NCBI GenBank assembly: GCA_036362985.1 | Contig: JAYGXS010000001.1 | Coordinates: 44,857,944-44,921,943 of the forward strand | DNA: 64,000 bases | Direction of reading: 5' to 3' | Source of the DNA: Ligula intestinalis | Lineage: Eukaryota > Platyhelminthes > Cestoda > Diphyllobothriidea > Diphyllobothriidae | Shown: in pieces, positions 1-12,925 of the stretch | Layout: the number at the start of each line of letters is the position of its first letter | Position numbering within the stretch: position 1 is the stretch's first letter | Program-made: the position numbers and the translations under genes | The notes under the pieces: model-generated | Database searches by the model: none | Told to the model about the DNA's origin: nothing | Seen by the model: the letters and a program-made list of their open reading frames with translations, nothing else

Positions 1-1531
1 ATTCACACGGAATACATCGTCTCTGCTTCCGCCAGTCCAATATTCCTGTCACATGCAGCGCTTGAGCAAATTTTAACGGTGCCATGGCATATTGACAGGC
101 TAACCGTGAAGTGTGATTGTATAAGAGCATTGTTACAGAGCATCCTCATCATCCCAGTGCCTTTGTTTTTGAAGTTAAAATGTGTATAAATTGATAAAAG
201 TCTATGTATTAAAGTTAACAGCAGTTTACTTGAAACTGCAAGATTTATTTAAGGAGATTAATAACTGCTGTTTCGTTGATCACGTGTTTTGTATACGTGT
301 GATAACAAGCTGCTTCGTATCCTAGTCTGGGGGACAATGTACCAGTGCGCATGTATGCAACGATAGTTCAAAATTGCAACTGATTCCCACCTCCGATAGA
401 TTAAAATAAACATCCAACGTGTTTTGTTTGAAAGTCAAAAGGTTTCCTCGTAAAATTGGAGGCCACTCCGCGTTTGTACTACTTGACCACATGTTTTTCC
501 TTAGATGTTGTGTGTATCAATTTGTTTTAATAATAATTTATAAAAGTTTGGTCTTCGGTTGACTTTCTTGCACATTTCCTTATATTAAAAATTCAAGGCA
601 CGCAGTTGCTGTAAGACACTCTTTTACGTTTGGCTTTTTCTTCTAGAAGACCCCAAGGGATATGTCTTCTATGCCCTGACAGTAGAGTATTAAATAATTT
701 TATTTCCTGGTTCAGCAGCACCAAGCGTCGAAAGTTTTTAGCTGCTGGGTCGAGCGAGGTTTTTCCACTGCAACTCTCGGTTTTTTTTACTAACTGCGCA
801 CCCATTGAGAAATAGGAAGTGCTTTCCGTGTTATTCCAGGCAAAATTTATGGACGACTACATGCTATCCACTTTTCTCGATGGCATGTTAATGCTTAACA
901 CACAGCCTAGTTTATCTTTACCCAACAGTCGCCGTCAGTCTCGCCATTTGCAACTTGTGTGGGTCTTCGGACCGGAAAATATATGTTTTGCATGGAGGTA
1001 GGTTGTACGAGATATGAAACAACTGTTGTCCCAGACTCCATTTTGGTTGTTTTGTCTACCATCTGCGTTGCGACCTTGATCCGTTTGCAACTTGGCGTCC
1101 GGCAGCTTACTGATTCTTTTATTTCACCGGATGGAGAGGAACTTTTCTTTGATATATAGTTCGGTGTGCAAGCATGAAGAATTCAACTATTTTAGCAGTT
1201 TTTATTCTTGGTCTTTTTTCCTAATAAATTAATCCTTAGCAGCAAAAAATATATATTTCTGATCATTTGTTTGGACTGGTTCACTTACTTCACCAATGAA
1301 GGTTTGTGATAGGCTATATATTCCGCTACCGCAGCCATCTTTCTCTTCCCTTCGTTAAGTAAAACGAATTTCCTTCTTGTATATATCTAAAATGCCTTTT
1401 TTTCAAACCATTATTTTCGTCAGGCTTTTTGACCTTATTGACAAATAATATACTACTTAGGTGAATACGTGGACATATGGCTATTTTGTTCATTCAGACG
1501 CGCGCTGGCTTGTTTAATTAACTCGAAAACA
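1..1531. other. No gene seen (AT-rich non-coding)
   Basis: Only short open frames of 60-70 codons with no recognisable domain, overlapping on both strands. No repeat with another copy in this window was recognised here. Confidence 0.5.
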
Positions 1532-2093
1532 GTACTTTATGTAGTGCACCTCATCACTCCTTAGCCCCAGCATTTTTTTACTACGAAAACGGTGTTTACA
1601 GGGTTTTATGGCTGGGAAAGTAGTATACGCAGTCTATTATACTTTATTAACGGCCATATGCATTTTATTTTATTATATTCATAACTATTGTTGATTTCTA
1701 TCTGTAGATTTTCCGAATCTATATTATCATTTAATGTATTGCGGTAAAACCCGAGTATCAAACTGCAGGTTTCTTGAATTTCCTGAAAAATTGAAATGGC
1801 GGTTAGGAGGTAATCTACTCCAACTTACCTGAGGTCCAGCTTACCGTTCTGGAGTTAGATTAGTATAGTTCGTGGCACTAATCCCCGCGCACACCTTCAA
1901 TTTACACGCGGAATAACTTACTCCCAGCGGCCGCGTAAAACAAATTCGAGTACATTTTTCCGCTTTTCACTTACTACAAAAATTTTCTTCCCTGTCTATC
2001 CTATTTCCACACCTTCAAAAACCCTATAGCCACCGTTTCTGCTGGACAAAAATGCTGGGACTTTGGGTTTATGAGGTGCACTACATAAACTAC
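1532..2093. mobile_element. Long-TIR MITE-like element, copy 1
   Basis: Roughly 560 bp with inverted ends: the left end reads TTTATGTAGTGCACCTCAT and the right end is its exact reverse complement. Similarity between the arms continues inward through the CCCAGCATTTTT and AAACGGTGGCTATAGGG blocks. The interior matches copies at 17,763-18,322 and 29,724-30,366, for example around GAAATGGCGGTTAGGAGG and GAGGTCCAGCTTACCGTTCT. No open frame is conserved between copies, so it is a non-autonomous DNA-transposon-like element. The superfamily is unknown, because I could not fix a target-site duplication. Confidence 0.75.
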
Positions 2094-3439
2094 GTTTGCC
2101 ATTAACTCAATCACCCGTATGTGGGTAAAACTACACCGTGTTGGCAACCGTGCTCTATTTTGGAGCACGATAATTCCTTGGTTGAAGAGCCGTTGGATAA
2201 CACTTCCTATTCTTGTACACACTCCTCAGAGAAAGACGAATATTTTCAGGGTAAAAACCTTTCCTACGAAAATTTGAACTTGAATATTTAAGCATATGCT
2301 AAATTCCTAGAGTGAAGAATCTTTTGCATGAGGGTCTGTTTTTTTATCATATTATGACTGTACACGTCAATATTGGTCTTAAGTAAAGAGGTGCAAAACT
2401 TATACAGTTATTTTGGTAGGACCGATTATAAGAAACCCGCATTAGAGTATGCCTTGATTTAAATACCGGTGGAGGATGGAGGTAGGGCTAGCATCGGTGT
2501 TCAGAGAATTATCACTAACATTATGGTGAGAAGTGGAATTAAGATTAGTTTTGCACATAGAACACGAGAACAGGCACAGCTGGAATTCAGCGCAAGACCA
2601 CCTGCAGTATGTGAAGGGAAATGATACTTGTGAGCAGTAGCAACTTTCAGACAATGCCAGAGGGGAACTGTAAATATTTTATATAACTCACTAAATGGAA
2701 GTAAACTGGCATGATAGTAGCCAAAAAACGATAGTAAAACTAACTTTCGTGCATGCTACACAGGCACCATCACAGTTATTTCAACTTGCAAGTTCATTGA
2801 AAACTATTTTTTGGCGTTTAATTACACACCGTAACCCTTTAAATCAGGTAACCTCCGAATGCTACATTGTTGTGCCTGAAAAGTATGCATTACTAACTGC
2901 TTCTTAAACTTCAATAGTTAGACATGGTAAAAAAAACCATCGGATGAATCGCATGTTCTCTTTTCAAACTGCCCACTTTCCTTTGCTTAGATAATTCCTA
3001 TTTCACAGAGGTGCCATTTGCCCATAATTTATGTTGCCCTTTAAACAATAGTATGTTCTATCAATGGAATTGCTCTTTTTTATTCAAACAGAAACCTTTT
3101 CTTAGGTCGTAATTTAACTACATGGTAACAAGAGCCCTGTGAGTAATAAAAGTGGCCGTGTGCTAACTTCTGTGAAGGTTACTTATCACTGCGTACAAAC
3201 CATAACGCTTAACCTAAAACAAACGGCAATCCCAACCCTCAAATGTACACATGCACTTAACTTCATTTTGCACTTCAATTAAACAATAATATCCTGAACA
3301 TTAAAGAAAGGCCACGTTGTTTAGGTAGACTTCCTATTTCGATTTTCTGCCCTTTGTAAGGTTTGGTCAAAGACTCGGATTATGCGATCATTGTTAACGT
3401 ACTGTAGTACTGTCATAACGGTCGAAGACGCTTATTTCT
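2094..3439. other. No gene seen
   Basis: AT-rich sequence with short overlapping frames only; nothing recognised. Confidence 0.5.
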
Positions 3440-3872
3440 GAATTCAGAAGTCCAGTTTGGCGAGCATACGTGTACTTTCGACAAATCCTCGTCAGGTCTT
3501 ACAGTTTTATTTGAAACTGTATGCGAGTTTAAACGTGTTCGTCTTTTAGAACAAGTGAGTAATGGAAATGGGGGTGGGGATCGATAAGCGAAGGCTGGTT
3601 GTAAGGGTAGAGTTTGTTGGAGCAGACATAGCGTGGATGACTGCATGCCGCTAAGTGACTGTGGACCATGCCAACTAAGGGGCTTGCAGGAAGTTCTTTT
3701 GTGCGCACAAAGCGGGCTTCATCAGCCTGATAGGGGTCACTTCTGCTGTTGCTAGCACGCACTGACCCAGGGGCTTCGGATAATTTGATGGGACCCTGTA
3801 GATCACTCGGAAAGCTTCGTTGGGGTCCACCCGATGTCTGAATCCAAAAGTAACAGACGAGATCTTGTCTTG
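3440..3872 (-). mobile_element. Penelope-like element 3' end (C-terminal coding end plus 3' UTR)
   Basis: In broken frames the minus strand reads HRVDPNEAFRVIYRVPSNYP and then IRLMKPALCAQKNF. Both match the C-terminal region downstream of the GIY-YIG nuclease in the better preserved copy at 26,963-27,424 (HRVDAKEAFQVIYKVPSGYS, then IRLRRPILCAQKNF). The 3' UTR follows toward lower coordinates and holds a hammerhead ribozyme (3455-3505). Stops and frameshifts make it a dead fragment. No reverse transcriptase is visible upstream, so it is 5' truncated. Confidence 0.75.
3455..3505 (-). ncRNA. Hammerhead ribozyme in PLE 3' UTR, copy 1
   Basis: Minus strand: core CTGACGA, then a short stem II closed by G-C (loop GATTTGT), then GAA, then AGTA / TGCT as stem III, then the cleavage C followed by GCC (stem I 3' side). 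Stem III keeps its pairing by compensatory change relative to the 27.5-kb copy (AACA / TGTT). The stem I pair GAC/GCC carries one mismatch, so activity may be weak. Confidence 0.6.
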
Positions 3873-6800
3873 TAACTTAATTGGCCAAAAGTTCTTCTAT
3901 GGAAGGTAAAAATGATTTGTGAGTTCTTTTTCACAATCTGTGACAGATGTTTTTGACTGAGTAAATCTGCTCGCAGCTTCTCGGAAACTGTATGGTTAAA
4001 TAAGGAGCGTGACTATGTCTGAAGAAGATGATCTCGAACATTGGTATAGCGTGTAAACACCAGCTATAGTTGCTACAACTGCAAAACTCACCAGATTTTA
4101 GACCAATATATTGCTAGCCAAGCGACGAAGAATAAGCCCTACAGGAACGCTGCTTCATTCGTGAACAGGCGCACGCTGATCTATTGGCTTCCCGAGGCCA
4201 GCAAACTCCTTGCGGGAGGCAATGTTTAAGAACAGACAACTAACTATCCGGCCGAAATCAGCTAACTTACGGTAGCAGAGATAGAAAGTGTCTGCAGACT
4301 GAAAAGAAGGATCCCGGCTATTTTTTGCTCTCATTCATCTAATAATAACTCCAATCACCACCCGTACCGAAAAATTCAAGCATGCCCTCGTACACCGCGC
4401 AGATTGTCTACAGGTGGTTCGTAAGAATTTGATCGAAAAGGAGTTCATTTGTGCCGCACCAACTGTCGTCCTCTATCGCTACCACTAGGACATTTATTCA
4501 AGCAACAATGGGCAAACGTCGGTCTTTTGACTTCCCGGAGTAAGCAAGCTCTTTATGTATGGCAATGGTAACGAACAAGCAAATAATTACCTGGCCAAAG
4601 TTGGACAAAGTATGCTAGCAGATAGGAGAGGGGAAGACAAGAAACGCAGATTCCTTGAAGAAATGTCTTGTAAAGACCCAAAACGTATATGCAGAGGACG
4701 CGCGGACATTTTTGAAGCATACGTCAAGTGCTTGCGCTCTGAACAACCTTATAGTGCATTAACTTTATCAGGCTTGTGTCCTAACTGCAACACGATTCTG
4801 CAAATTTGGTAGTCATTGTTGCACTATTTCATGAAAAAACCTCATATTACTGCAAGAGGAGTAATGGAGTGTGACCAAAAAAACATTTCCGTCTCCCTTG
4901 TCTTTGCCTGTTACACTCCATCATGTGTTAGAAGTCCCTATATGACTGCCTGTGATTGTTCTAGGTTGAGCTTCCAGGCACACCGGACCGCATATGTTCC
5001 CTAACAAGCTAGATCGGTGAGTACCCTAATTCTAATAGAAGTAATGTGCAGGAAGTAACTCGAACTCAAGCATATTCTATATGCACTTATGCAGTTTCGC
5101 TGCAAGCGATTTGCTTGAAAAACTCTCATTTACATAGGGGCACCATCACTAATTTATACCTTGAGGCCTTCCGATCTAAGAACATTAACTTTGGGTTTTG
5201 GTTTTGTACAGCGGCTCCACAAATTGACCCATAAACTTGAACATCACTTGCATATGAAAGTTTCGCACATGTGGTTTTTATGGCATAGGAGTTCAGTCAT
5301 TTTTATTCCGTTTTTAGAGAACAGCACACAGATGTAAGGCCATAAGTGAGTGGGTGATTCACCCACAGCCGCCAAGCGTACTTATCAATGCCTTACGCAT
5401 GTTAAAGGTCCGCGTATAGGCGGGTTTTTTGCCTCCTAATTGTACCTTTCCCCCTTATAAGTCAGGCTGATGGAAATAGCCTGCAAAGTTTGCTACGCAA
5501 AGCGCCACCTAGCATTTTTTCGGTTATTAAAAATTGGCAACATGAGCGTAAATCCATTCGTGTGGAAGTAAAAGATTCCTAGACTTTCACTTTTGTTACA
5601 CCAAAAGTCGAGTGAGTGCCCTGGCCCTAGTCCAGAATTTGAGGGGATTAATAAATAAGAGTCTAAGCTAGATTCATCGGGCTTCTGTAAGCGATCACAT
5701 ACCGTTGGGAGGAATTGGTTGTTCATCGAATGGTGTCCAAGGGAAAGAAATTATCGTGGTTTGCGAAAACTGCATGGCCTTCCGGGTGTGAAGACACACA
5801 CCCGCCGGACACCTGCATTTGCTTTGCTCCGCTGGTTGAGAGTGCTTTCGAGGGTATTTTCCTTTTACTGCGCACGGTTTCGTGGGTCCATAGGTGAGAA
5901 CTGGATTCAAAGATGAACCGAGATAGAAGTACTAGTTGGTTGGTGCGTATCATGGAGACCGTCACGTACTTCCCACAACCATATCTAGTTAAAAGACCTG
6001 GATAATGTCGCCACTTTTAGTTCTTCATGTGTGGCATTCACCGGCAGCTTATCTGTGATAGAATACTCTCGTGCAACGGTTACCTTACCTCATTGCTGAA
6101 ACGAGAATGATTCAGCCACCGTAAAGTGGGTCTTCAGCCACGATACGTTGCTCTTTTACACAACCTTATACAGAAGGGGTGGATGCACAGGGATCTACTG
6201 GCACCTCACGATTAACAAGATTCCTATGGGTGAACCAGATCTGTGGAGCATCTCCAACGTGTATGAGCACAAGTGATAGCCATAGTGTTATGGAGACGAG
6301 AAGTGCACGTCATCTGAGTCATGGCCGCAGGCCGTCCGCGCGCGCCGTGAGCTCACGTGACGCTTGCCCCCGTGTGCACTGCAATATTTCAGGCATCCCG
6401 CAGCGTGGGAAACCACGCCAGAACTACCTTTCTCGTCAGATAGGCCAGGAACAGTCTAGAAGGACAAGCGCCTTATCAAAGGCTGTACTGGACACGTTAA
6501 TTCCATTCCGTTGTCTCTGTACCGTCTGGAATAAAGGTTTGTTATCAGAAACACTCACATGGCTTCTTCTGCCTATAAGTTGGGTCAGAAATAACTGGGC
6601 TATAACTGTTGAAGCCAAAATAACTGGGCTATAATGCATAGTTATGATTAGTTGAATTAAGGCAGCATAAGCCCGAAACTGTGCGGTAATGTACCAACAT
6701 TAACTGGCGCTTCTCCCCTCTGCTATTACAAAAAAGGATTTCTTTATGTAGGCACGTAGTATCGTGTTAGCTTTGTTCATTTGTTGCAGAGCCAAAACTT

Positions 6801-8077
6801 TCTTTGAAGCAGAGAAAAGAAATTTCGAACTTGACTATTGTGTAGTATTCCGCACTATCAGAATGCAGACGAATCCCATGGATACAAACTGCGCATGTGA
6901 AAAGAAATTGGATTATGGCATTTCAAAGCTGCATATTACCAAATGTTATGCGGGCATTGAGGGCCAGTCTATATAGAAGGGTCCAATGGACTATTTGAGT
7001 CTCCTCATATGGAGATTCGAACGTCCTTACTCGGGGCAACGCCGTTATAAATGCGTGCAGTTCGTCTTCAGTTAGGCCGTCTAAGTCCAATTTGAGGCAT
7101 GCGGTAATTTGTTGCATTCATTGATAATATTAAAACGGACCTCCAAGCCACGTCAGTGACAATATGAATGTGATACTTTGTTCAATTTACTTCCTCCGCT
7201 GACCTCATTTTTTGACTTGCAACTTTGCTCGCATTCACTGCTGGAACTGGTGAGTAATAAAAACGCTGCTAAAATATTGATCTACGCATCTTCCACCAAA
7301 GTGCTAAGAGGTATGAGTTATGGATACACCTGTGTTGCAGCTTATCATAGCCATATCACTGTGAGGTCTCCAGTAAGGCAATACCAGTTTGATTTACCAC
7401 ATTCTGTATAGCATTGAGAACGTAAGCCAATATCAAAAAACGTGAATTTTTCGTTTGGTCGTAGTTTCGTTCCTTTAAAGCCGGCTAAGAAACATTGGTT
7501 TACAAGGGCACATCAAGCATAGGTATGTTCGAATGCCACAAGTTTTATCTGTGTTTCTTAACAATTTTGGAAGCAGCTACGTCAAGCAAGGTCGTACATC
7601 CCTTTGGAAGTCATGCTGAAATTAGCAACTGATTTAAATGGTGCACTTGCATGGATGATCGAGTACTGATGCTCTTCCTAATGGGTAATCCTGTCCAATT
7701 TTACCATGTAGTGACGTTAATCTCGTTACTTTAAAGAAGGTAAGACACTTTTACTGAGTGAAGGTGACTGTTCGTATTTAAACGAGGTTTTATGCCATGA
7801 TTATCAGGTAGTCGATACGCCAATGCCTTAAAATTTGCTACTTCAGTATGCTACAAGAGTTTTGCAGAAACCTAAGCTTGTCATTGTCTAGTACAAACCA
7901 TGTTAACACTAACAACGATGAACTCGGAATGCATAGGCATCTGATGGTGAACTCTCGCGTAATTGTTCTGCCAGCGCTGGTGCAAGCTTCTTTCCTTCCG
8001 CGATATGGATCAGTTAGTGATTAAAGGTGTCAGGGTCTAACGCCAGAAATAGTGTGTATGTGTTAGCCCTTGTTGGA
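3873..8077. other. Long stretch without a recognised gene
   Basis: It contains open frames of 85 codons (4555-4812, +) and 151 codons (6179-6634, +), neither with a family I recognise. There is a GC-richer patch at about 6310-6420, a near-perfect 17-base palindrome at 5350-5366 and a small GGGTGTG/CACACCC hairpin near 5785-5806. A short direct repeat (ATAACTGGGCTATAA) occurs at 6590 and 6618. I call no gene. Confidence 0.45.
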
Positions 8078-8470
8078 TCAAGAGTCCCCGTCGGAATCCA
8101 AACTGCTTGCAGTTGGAAGACGGCCGAAAGCCGAGACCTTGACCGGCTTGACCCAAATGTCCGTGGGGGTCAGATGGGTGCCTGGCCGGGAACTGCAGGC
8201 GAAGAGAGGCTGGCAGTCATGCGGAGAGAGGCCGCAATCGGGACAGCTGTCGGGTGTGGACGGGTCGAGCCGGTGTTGGTATTGGCGAAGGGGCATTGAG
8301 TAGCCCCTGCGTAGCTGAACCCAGGTACAGCGAGTGACCCTCGGGATTTGTTGTACCGAGGCCGCAATCGAAGGTGGATAGCTGCCGAAAAGGACAGTGG
8401 CATGAAAGCTTAGTTTTTTTGGGCCAGGGATAGTCGTCGGCGTAGGCGGAAGACAACTGCCAACAGTTGT
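8078..8470 (-). mobile_element. C-terminal remnant of a non-LTR retrotransposon
   Basis: A 72-codon minus frame (8078-8296) carries a cysteine/histidine cluster CPDCGLSPHDCQPLFACSS, then THLTPTDIW. This resembles the CPxC...PHD..HLF.C...P motif at the end of many non-LTR retrotransposon polyproteins, followed by an LTPxxLW stretch. The block is GC-rich against AT-rich flanks, which supports an inserted sequence. Upstream frames to 8470 are broken. The clade cannot be fixed from so little sequence. Confidence 0.5.
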
Positions 8471-8650
8471 TCACAAACCAAAGTGGACGCAGGGAAAATG
8501 ATGGGGTTTGCAGCTGATGTAAGCTCGAATAGGAAGGTCCAACTCAACAGTAATGCAGCACTTTATTCTGCACAGCTGGAGTTTGTGACAGCTCCGTTTT
8601 CGCTAGGGCATAAGGCAGGCAAAAAATAACCTAAAATTTACAGCCCAGGT
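8471..8650. other. Short spacer, nothing recognised
   Basis: Sequence between the non-LTR remnant and dispersed repeat B; nothing seen. Confidence 0.4.
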
Positions 8651-8875
8651 ACTCGCTGTGTGTATGATAAGTTGCAACGTCAATAGATACTACTACAGTC
8701 TGCCCGTTGGCGGCATGTGTATATTACGCAGTGATTGACGCATTTCTGACTAAATATACACAAACAGCTTCAGTTTATGCCTCTAGACCTTGAATATACT
8801 GATGTTTACCGCGAACGGTGATTTATTTCTGAGGAAAATAAAAAGCTAACCCAAAAGTCTTAGGTTGATATATGT
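8651..8875. repeat. Dispersed repeat B, copy 1
   Basis: About 220 bp aligns by eye with 24,191-24,420. Shared blocks include ATATACTGATGT.TACCGCGAAC, AAATTAAAAAGCT or AAATAAAAAGCT, and a GTCTGYCYGTTGG segment. Non-coding; class unknown. Confidence 0.65.
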
Positions 8876-9611
8876 ATTGGTAGAGCAACTAGCATGCAAC
8901 TGCACCCTGCTTTTTTTCCTTCTTAAGAAAACGCCATGTCGAAAAGATAGTTGAAACATTCCGTGAACCTCCAAGGAGGTAGTAACATTGAAAGCTAAAT
9001 TCTACCAATGGCGTTTATTTAAAGTTAAATCCGAAAGTTAATGCACGACCCTGCTTCCATTAATGGCAGAGTCAACTACGCGCTTTCTAGTTCCAGGCAA
9101 TACAGTCAGCTACTTCTAACTTAATAAGCTTCAGTGTTGGGCTTATGTAATTGCCCTCACCGAGAGTGCAAAGGCACATCCCACTGAGAACTTACACTTT
9201 TACGATAGCGCATTTCTTTTACTATCCGAAAAAGGAGCGTAGGATGTAAATTTGTGCGTCACTTGACAGGCACCCAATGAAATAACTCCACCAGGCCTTA
9301 CGCAAGGCTGGACACAACGGTACTGCAATAACAGTCACAGGAAACAGTTTGTGACATTTCGAGGTTGGAACATTAGAGCGAAATCCTTTTATTCTAATGG
9401 TGACTGTCATCATCTATCCACTAGAGACTGTGTGGGTGTTGCATATTCCCGCGTAGTCTAAGGGCGATATCTTTTCCTGAGATTATTGGTATTTAATTTT
9501 TAAGTGATTGAGTGAGAATATTAAAGCAGCTTATAAACACTCCATAAATGTATCAAGTTTTAGAAATCCGCTTGACTAAGTATGTGAAGGCCAAACTAAT
9601 AGCGGAACATT
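8876..9611. other. No gene seen
   Basis: Only short unrecognised frames. Confidence 0.5.
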
Positions 9612-9720
9612 GTCACCTATAGCGGAAATGGGTTCTAGTAGCCGCAAAGGCTTTCTCTGATGCGCGGGTTCAAATCCCGCCAAACGCCTAGAGTTTTTCA
9701 CACTTGGGTCAACTCAAATT
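9612..9720 (+). mobile_element. tRNA-derived SINE, copy 1
   Basis: A diverged A-box-like stretch (TAGCGGAAATGGG) is followed by a clear RNA polymerase III B box, GGTTCAAATCC at 9667-9677. The tail TTTTTCACACTTGGGTCAAC follows. The same tail follows the B boxes of the copies at 12,721-12,820 and 12,926-13,040, so this is a family and not a chance tRNA-like match. Confidence 0.65.
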
Positions 9721-10282
9721 AAACAGATGACTGTTATCACTAAATATTAGACTGGGACCACTTGTAAATTTCGCTTAGCTTGTTAACGTGTTGGGATGCT
9801 CGTTTTCAGAGGTGACGGTGACAACTAATCAAACGCCAGTGAAGTAACGCTTTAACGGCTCGACAATCAGTGCTGGTGATGAGTTCTTGATTATATTCTA
9901 GATAGCTTCGGTCGATTTCTCATCAGGAGCTCACTCCTTAGTTAATTCATGGTTAGACCCACTCTCACATAGTACATGAACCATTTCCGGTGTGTAGACA
10001 GTCACTTGGGGCATTGGGTCACCGCCGCTGCCCAGCCCTTTTGTGCCATTTCGAAATGTAACTACAAAAACAGTTGAGTTATGAAGTAAATTGCCCCCGA
10101 CAATACTTTGGTGATCCCTGAAGCAGTTTTGATATCAACTGTAATGTGATATTTTCGATCGCTTTAACGTCCTGATTCCTTGAAAGGGCGCGCAGTTGCT
10201 GTGGTGTGAAGATCTCCGGATAGCCTTGTTGCATAAAGCGGAGAAGATGCAATAGCTGGAGCAAGAAGTTTATTTACAAGAA
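9721..10282. other. No gene seen
   Basis: Unrecognised sequence; short frames only. Confidence 0.45.
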
Positions 10283-10313
10283 GTTTCGGATTCCCGCTCG
10301 AACCCGGCATCAG
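10283..10313 (-). repeat. PLE terminal hairpin fragment (hammerhead-like)
   Basis: The minus strand reads CTGATGC, a G/C hairpin, then GGAATCCGAAAC. This matches the terminal hairpin of the PLE at 19,980-20,634 and the copy at 18,417-18,450. It resembles a hammerhead core (CTGATGA ... GAAAC), but the base at core position 9 is changed. Confidence 0.4.
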
Positions 10314-12720
10314 AGACAACCGCAGAAAACATTCATAGAGAAACAGGTCGCGCAGTATTTAGATTCCGAAGTGGTATCGCGATCACATGCATACTTCAAG
10401 TAGCAACCCTCGTGATCACCGTAAGGGGTTGTAGCTGATGCGATTATGGTTTGACAGCTTGCGTTCGAGTCGCTGATGGCCGCGAATTTATCCTCCATGT
10501 TGGATGCTGACGTGATAATTTGTCAGCAAATTGGCTCGCTGCCTCTGGAGGCGTTGGTTTCCCGGGCCCTCCCCCACGTAGTAGTCTCAGCACCTAATGA
10601 GAGAACAGAAGGTCGTTGCTCTTGTTGATGGACTGCGGGGCATAAATCGAGAAGGTCACGGCTCGCGCGGTTGTTACCTCCTATGTTCGGCTTTAAAGCC
10701 ACATAATTATCACACCAACATCCGGCACGGATGATTTAATTGCGGCCACTAACGATTTGCATGAAGACTGTTAAGTCATCATCGTCATCCCAGCACTGAT
10801 CGCGAGAGTTGCTAATTATATTATGTGGTCGCGTGACCACTACGGACCATAAATGCTGTGCACCTTGTGCTTCTAATACTCCTATCTGCGACCAAGAACC
10901 CAAACCGTCAGGCCAATAAACTTCTTGTTTCAGTGCTCGCATCTTCGCCTTCTGAACTGTTACCTGGAACTCACCTGTTCGTTTCTATCAGCCGTGTTGC
11001 ATAAACCGACAGTAACCATCGGAGCTCCGGCATTCCTCACAATTTTTAAATCTGACGCGCTAAAGACTATGCCTTTAAAGGTTGCAAATAAGTGTATAAC
11101 TCAAACCTCTCACTCTGTCCTGTTTCTGTGTGCAGTGAGTGACTGACTGGTGAATTGGGAGCCGGGCTCGGTTGCCCACTTTTGATGTACCCACTATAGC
11201 ACTCTCATACATACAAAATCCGAGTCTCCCGTCCGCTTTGTATGAAACCCTGGTGTCGTGCTAAACCAATTAAAATATGTCTGAGATCGAAATTCCACAG
11301 CAATTGGACCCCGTCCGTATTCATTCCTTACATAGATAGTTCAACAGCAACTTTCATATAACCTTTAAAAATATTTCATGCTAGCTGACAGACTGACCGA
11401 TAACAGCAACTAAATGGTGCGACACAAACATTACTATCCAAATCGCAGAATTAGATATCAAATTAAGTAAAAGAGGCAAGATTGGAAAAGGAAGAGATAA
11501 TAAAATTGGCAAAATTTCCCCCCTTTTGATTCATAGTGCGTTTATTACTCGGTCATTTATTTTTTTGTCACGAAAACAGTCGACGCACGAGCCCACGCAG
11601 TGTGACTAACACTCTGACTCAGCAAAATCCAGTGGAGGCGGGATATAAGTGCGCTTACTAATGGAATGTGGGTGGGAGAACCAAAAATCAAGCAGTTTGC
11701 GGTTCACATTGTTTTCGCCTCTGCTTCCATCGGGATTCCAAATGCTGATTATTCTATGCTCGACGTTAAACAAGCTGCATATGGGGATATCTGATAGTAT
11801 GGCAAAGGGTTGCAGGCTAGGTGCGTTTTGAGCCCACATTAGGTTATATACACAGGGGATGAAACACAAATTTCGTTGGCTACTTAACTTGGTTTTCTAT
11901 CTGAAAAAAAGCAATATTATGGACGCATGTATTTGGTAGTTTCTGTAGAGCATGAGCACCTTGTTTTGGGTATTATGGAGGCGTTCGTCAGGTAGGCACC
12001 AATGGATTCCTCGAAGTGCAGTTTTCTAATAGTTATTCAAGCTGTCCTCGTGTATCATAAGAAATGCATTTTTAGTTTAGCTCTAGCCAACTTGAAGATT
12101 CTCCTCTCTTAGTGGATACGTTGCCATCGTACACAATAGCCAATTGTTTTTCCTTATTTTTTTCCTGTAGAATTTAGTCGGCCATTTTTGCCGACAATGT
12201 TGTTGCCAGGATTTGGGTTTCCTGGCATTAGGTAGTGGGAAATCTGAGTAGTTTTTTGGCCGCAACGTGCAGATTATCACACATCTCTCATGGTTATACA
12301 TGAACCCAGGGAAACTATGTTTATTGTGATGATCATCCGGGTGGCATAACACCAAACACTTATCTTTAGAAGTTTAACGTATGTCTGTGCGGTTTAAAAT
12401 TCATCTTAAGGTTTGAATGGTTAAATTTAAATAGCGATGATAGTCGGCAAGGTCGAATGACGAACTGTTCATATGAAGGATTTTAAATGCTAGGCTCAAA
12501 GCCAAAAAGATAATGAGAGTGATATAATAAACTAATTGCTTATTGCTTATCATCATTTAATCGCTTTTTGGGCACTAGACTGCAGCTCCAAGGCCAAACG
12601 GACCGTTCGTATTCAATCGCGTAATTCAGCTTGAATGGCGAGTGCTACGCTTGCATGCCTTCAGTGTTATTTCTTACGCATTTTTGCAGCAAGAGCTACT
12701 AGAAGAAGGGCGGGGTTAAC
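10314..12720. other. No gene seen
   Basis: Open frames up to 90 codons on both strands without any recognisable motif. Confidence 0.5.
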
Positions 12721-12820
12721 AATTCAATTGACCCATGGGTGAAAAATGCGTGGCCTATGTGGCATTCGAAACCGCATCACGCCGATCCACTCTCTATCAA
12801 TTAAACTACAAAGGTACGCA
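12721..12820 (-). mobile_element. tRNA-derived SINE, copy 2
   Basis: On the minus strand it starts GCGTACCTTTGTAG, has an A-box-like TAGTTTAATTGATAGAG, then B box GGTTTCGAATGCC, then the tail TTTTCACCCATGGGTCAATT. It lies head-to-head with copy 3. The intervening 12,835-12,912 bases hold further tail-like pieces (ACTTGGGTC motifs), suggesting older nested insertions. Confidence 0.7.
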
Positions 12821-12925
12821 GAGAGCCTTAAATTTATTCAAACTTGGGTCTATTTACCCATCGAGCCTACTGCACGCATGGAATCCACTAATACGACCCA
12901 AGTGTGATTAAATTCAAGGCTTTCG

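Noticed and set aside
5350..5366. 17-base palindrome as an operator
   Set aside because: Short palindromes are expected by chance over 64 kb, and no gene is next to it.
6179..6634. 151-codon plus-strand frame as a gene
   Set aside because: No recognisable domain and a GC-richer patch that lengthens frames by chance; no splice or start support.
9651..9700. tRNA pseudogene on its own
   Set aside because: The sequence after the B box matches the SINE tail of the 12.7-13.0 kb copies.
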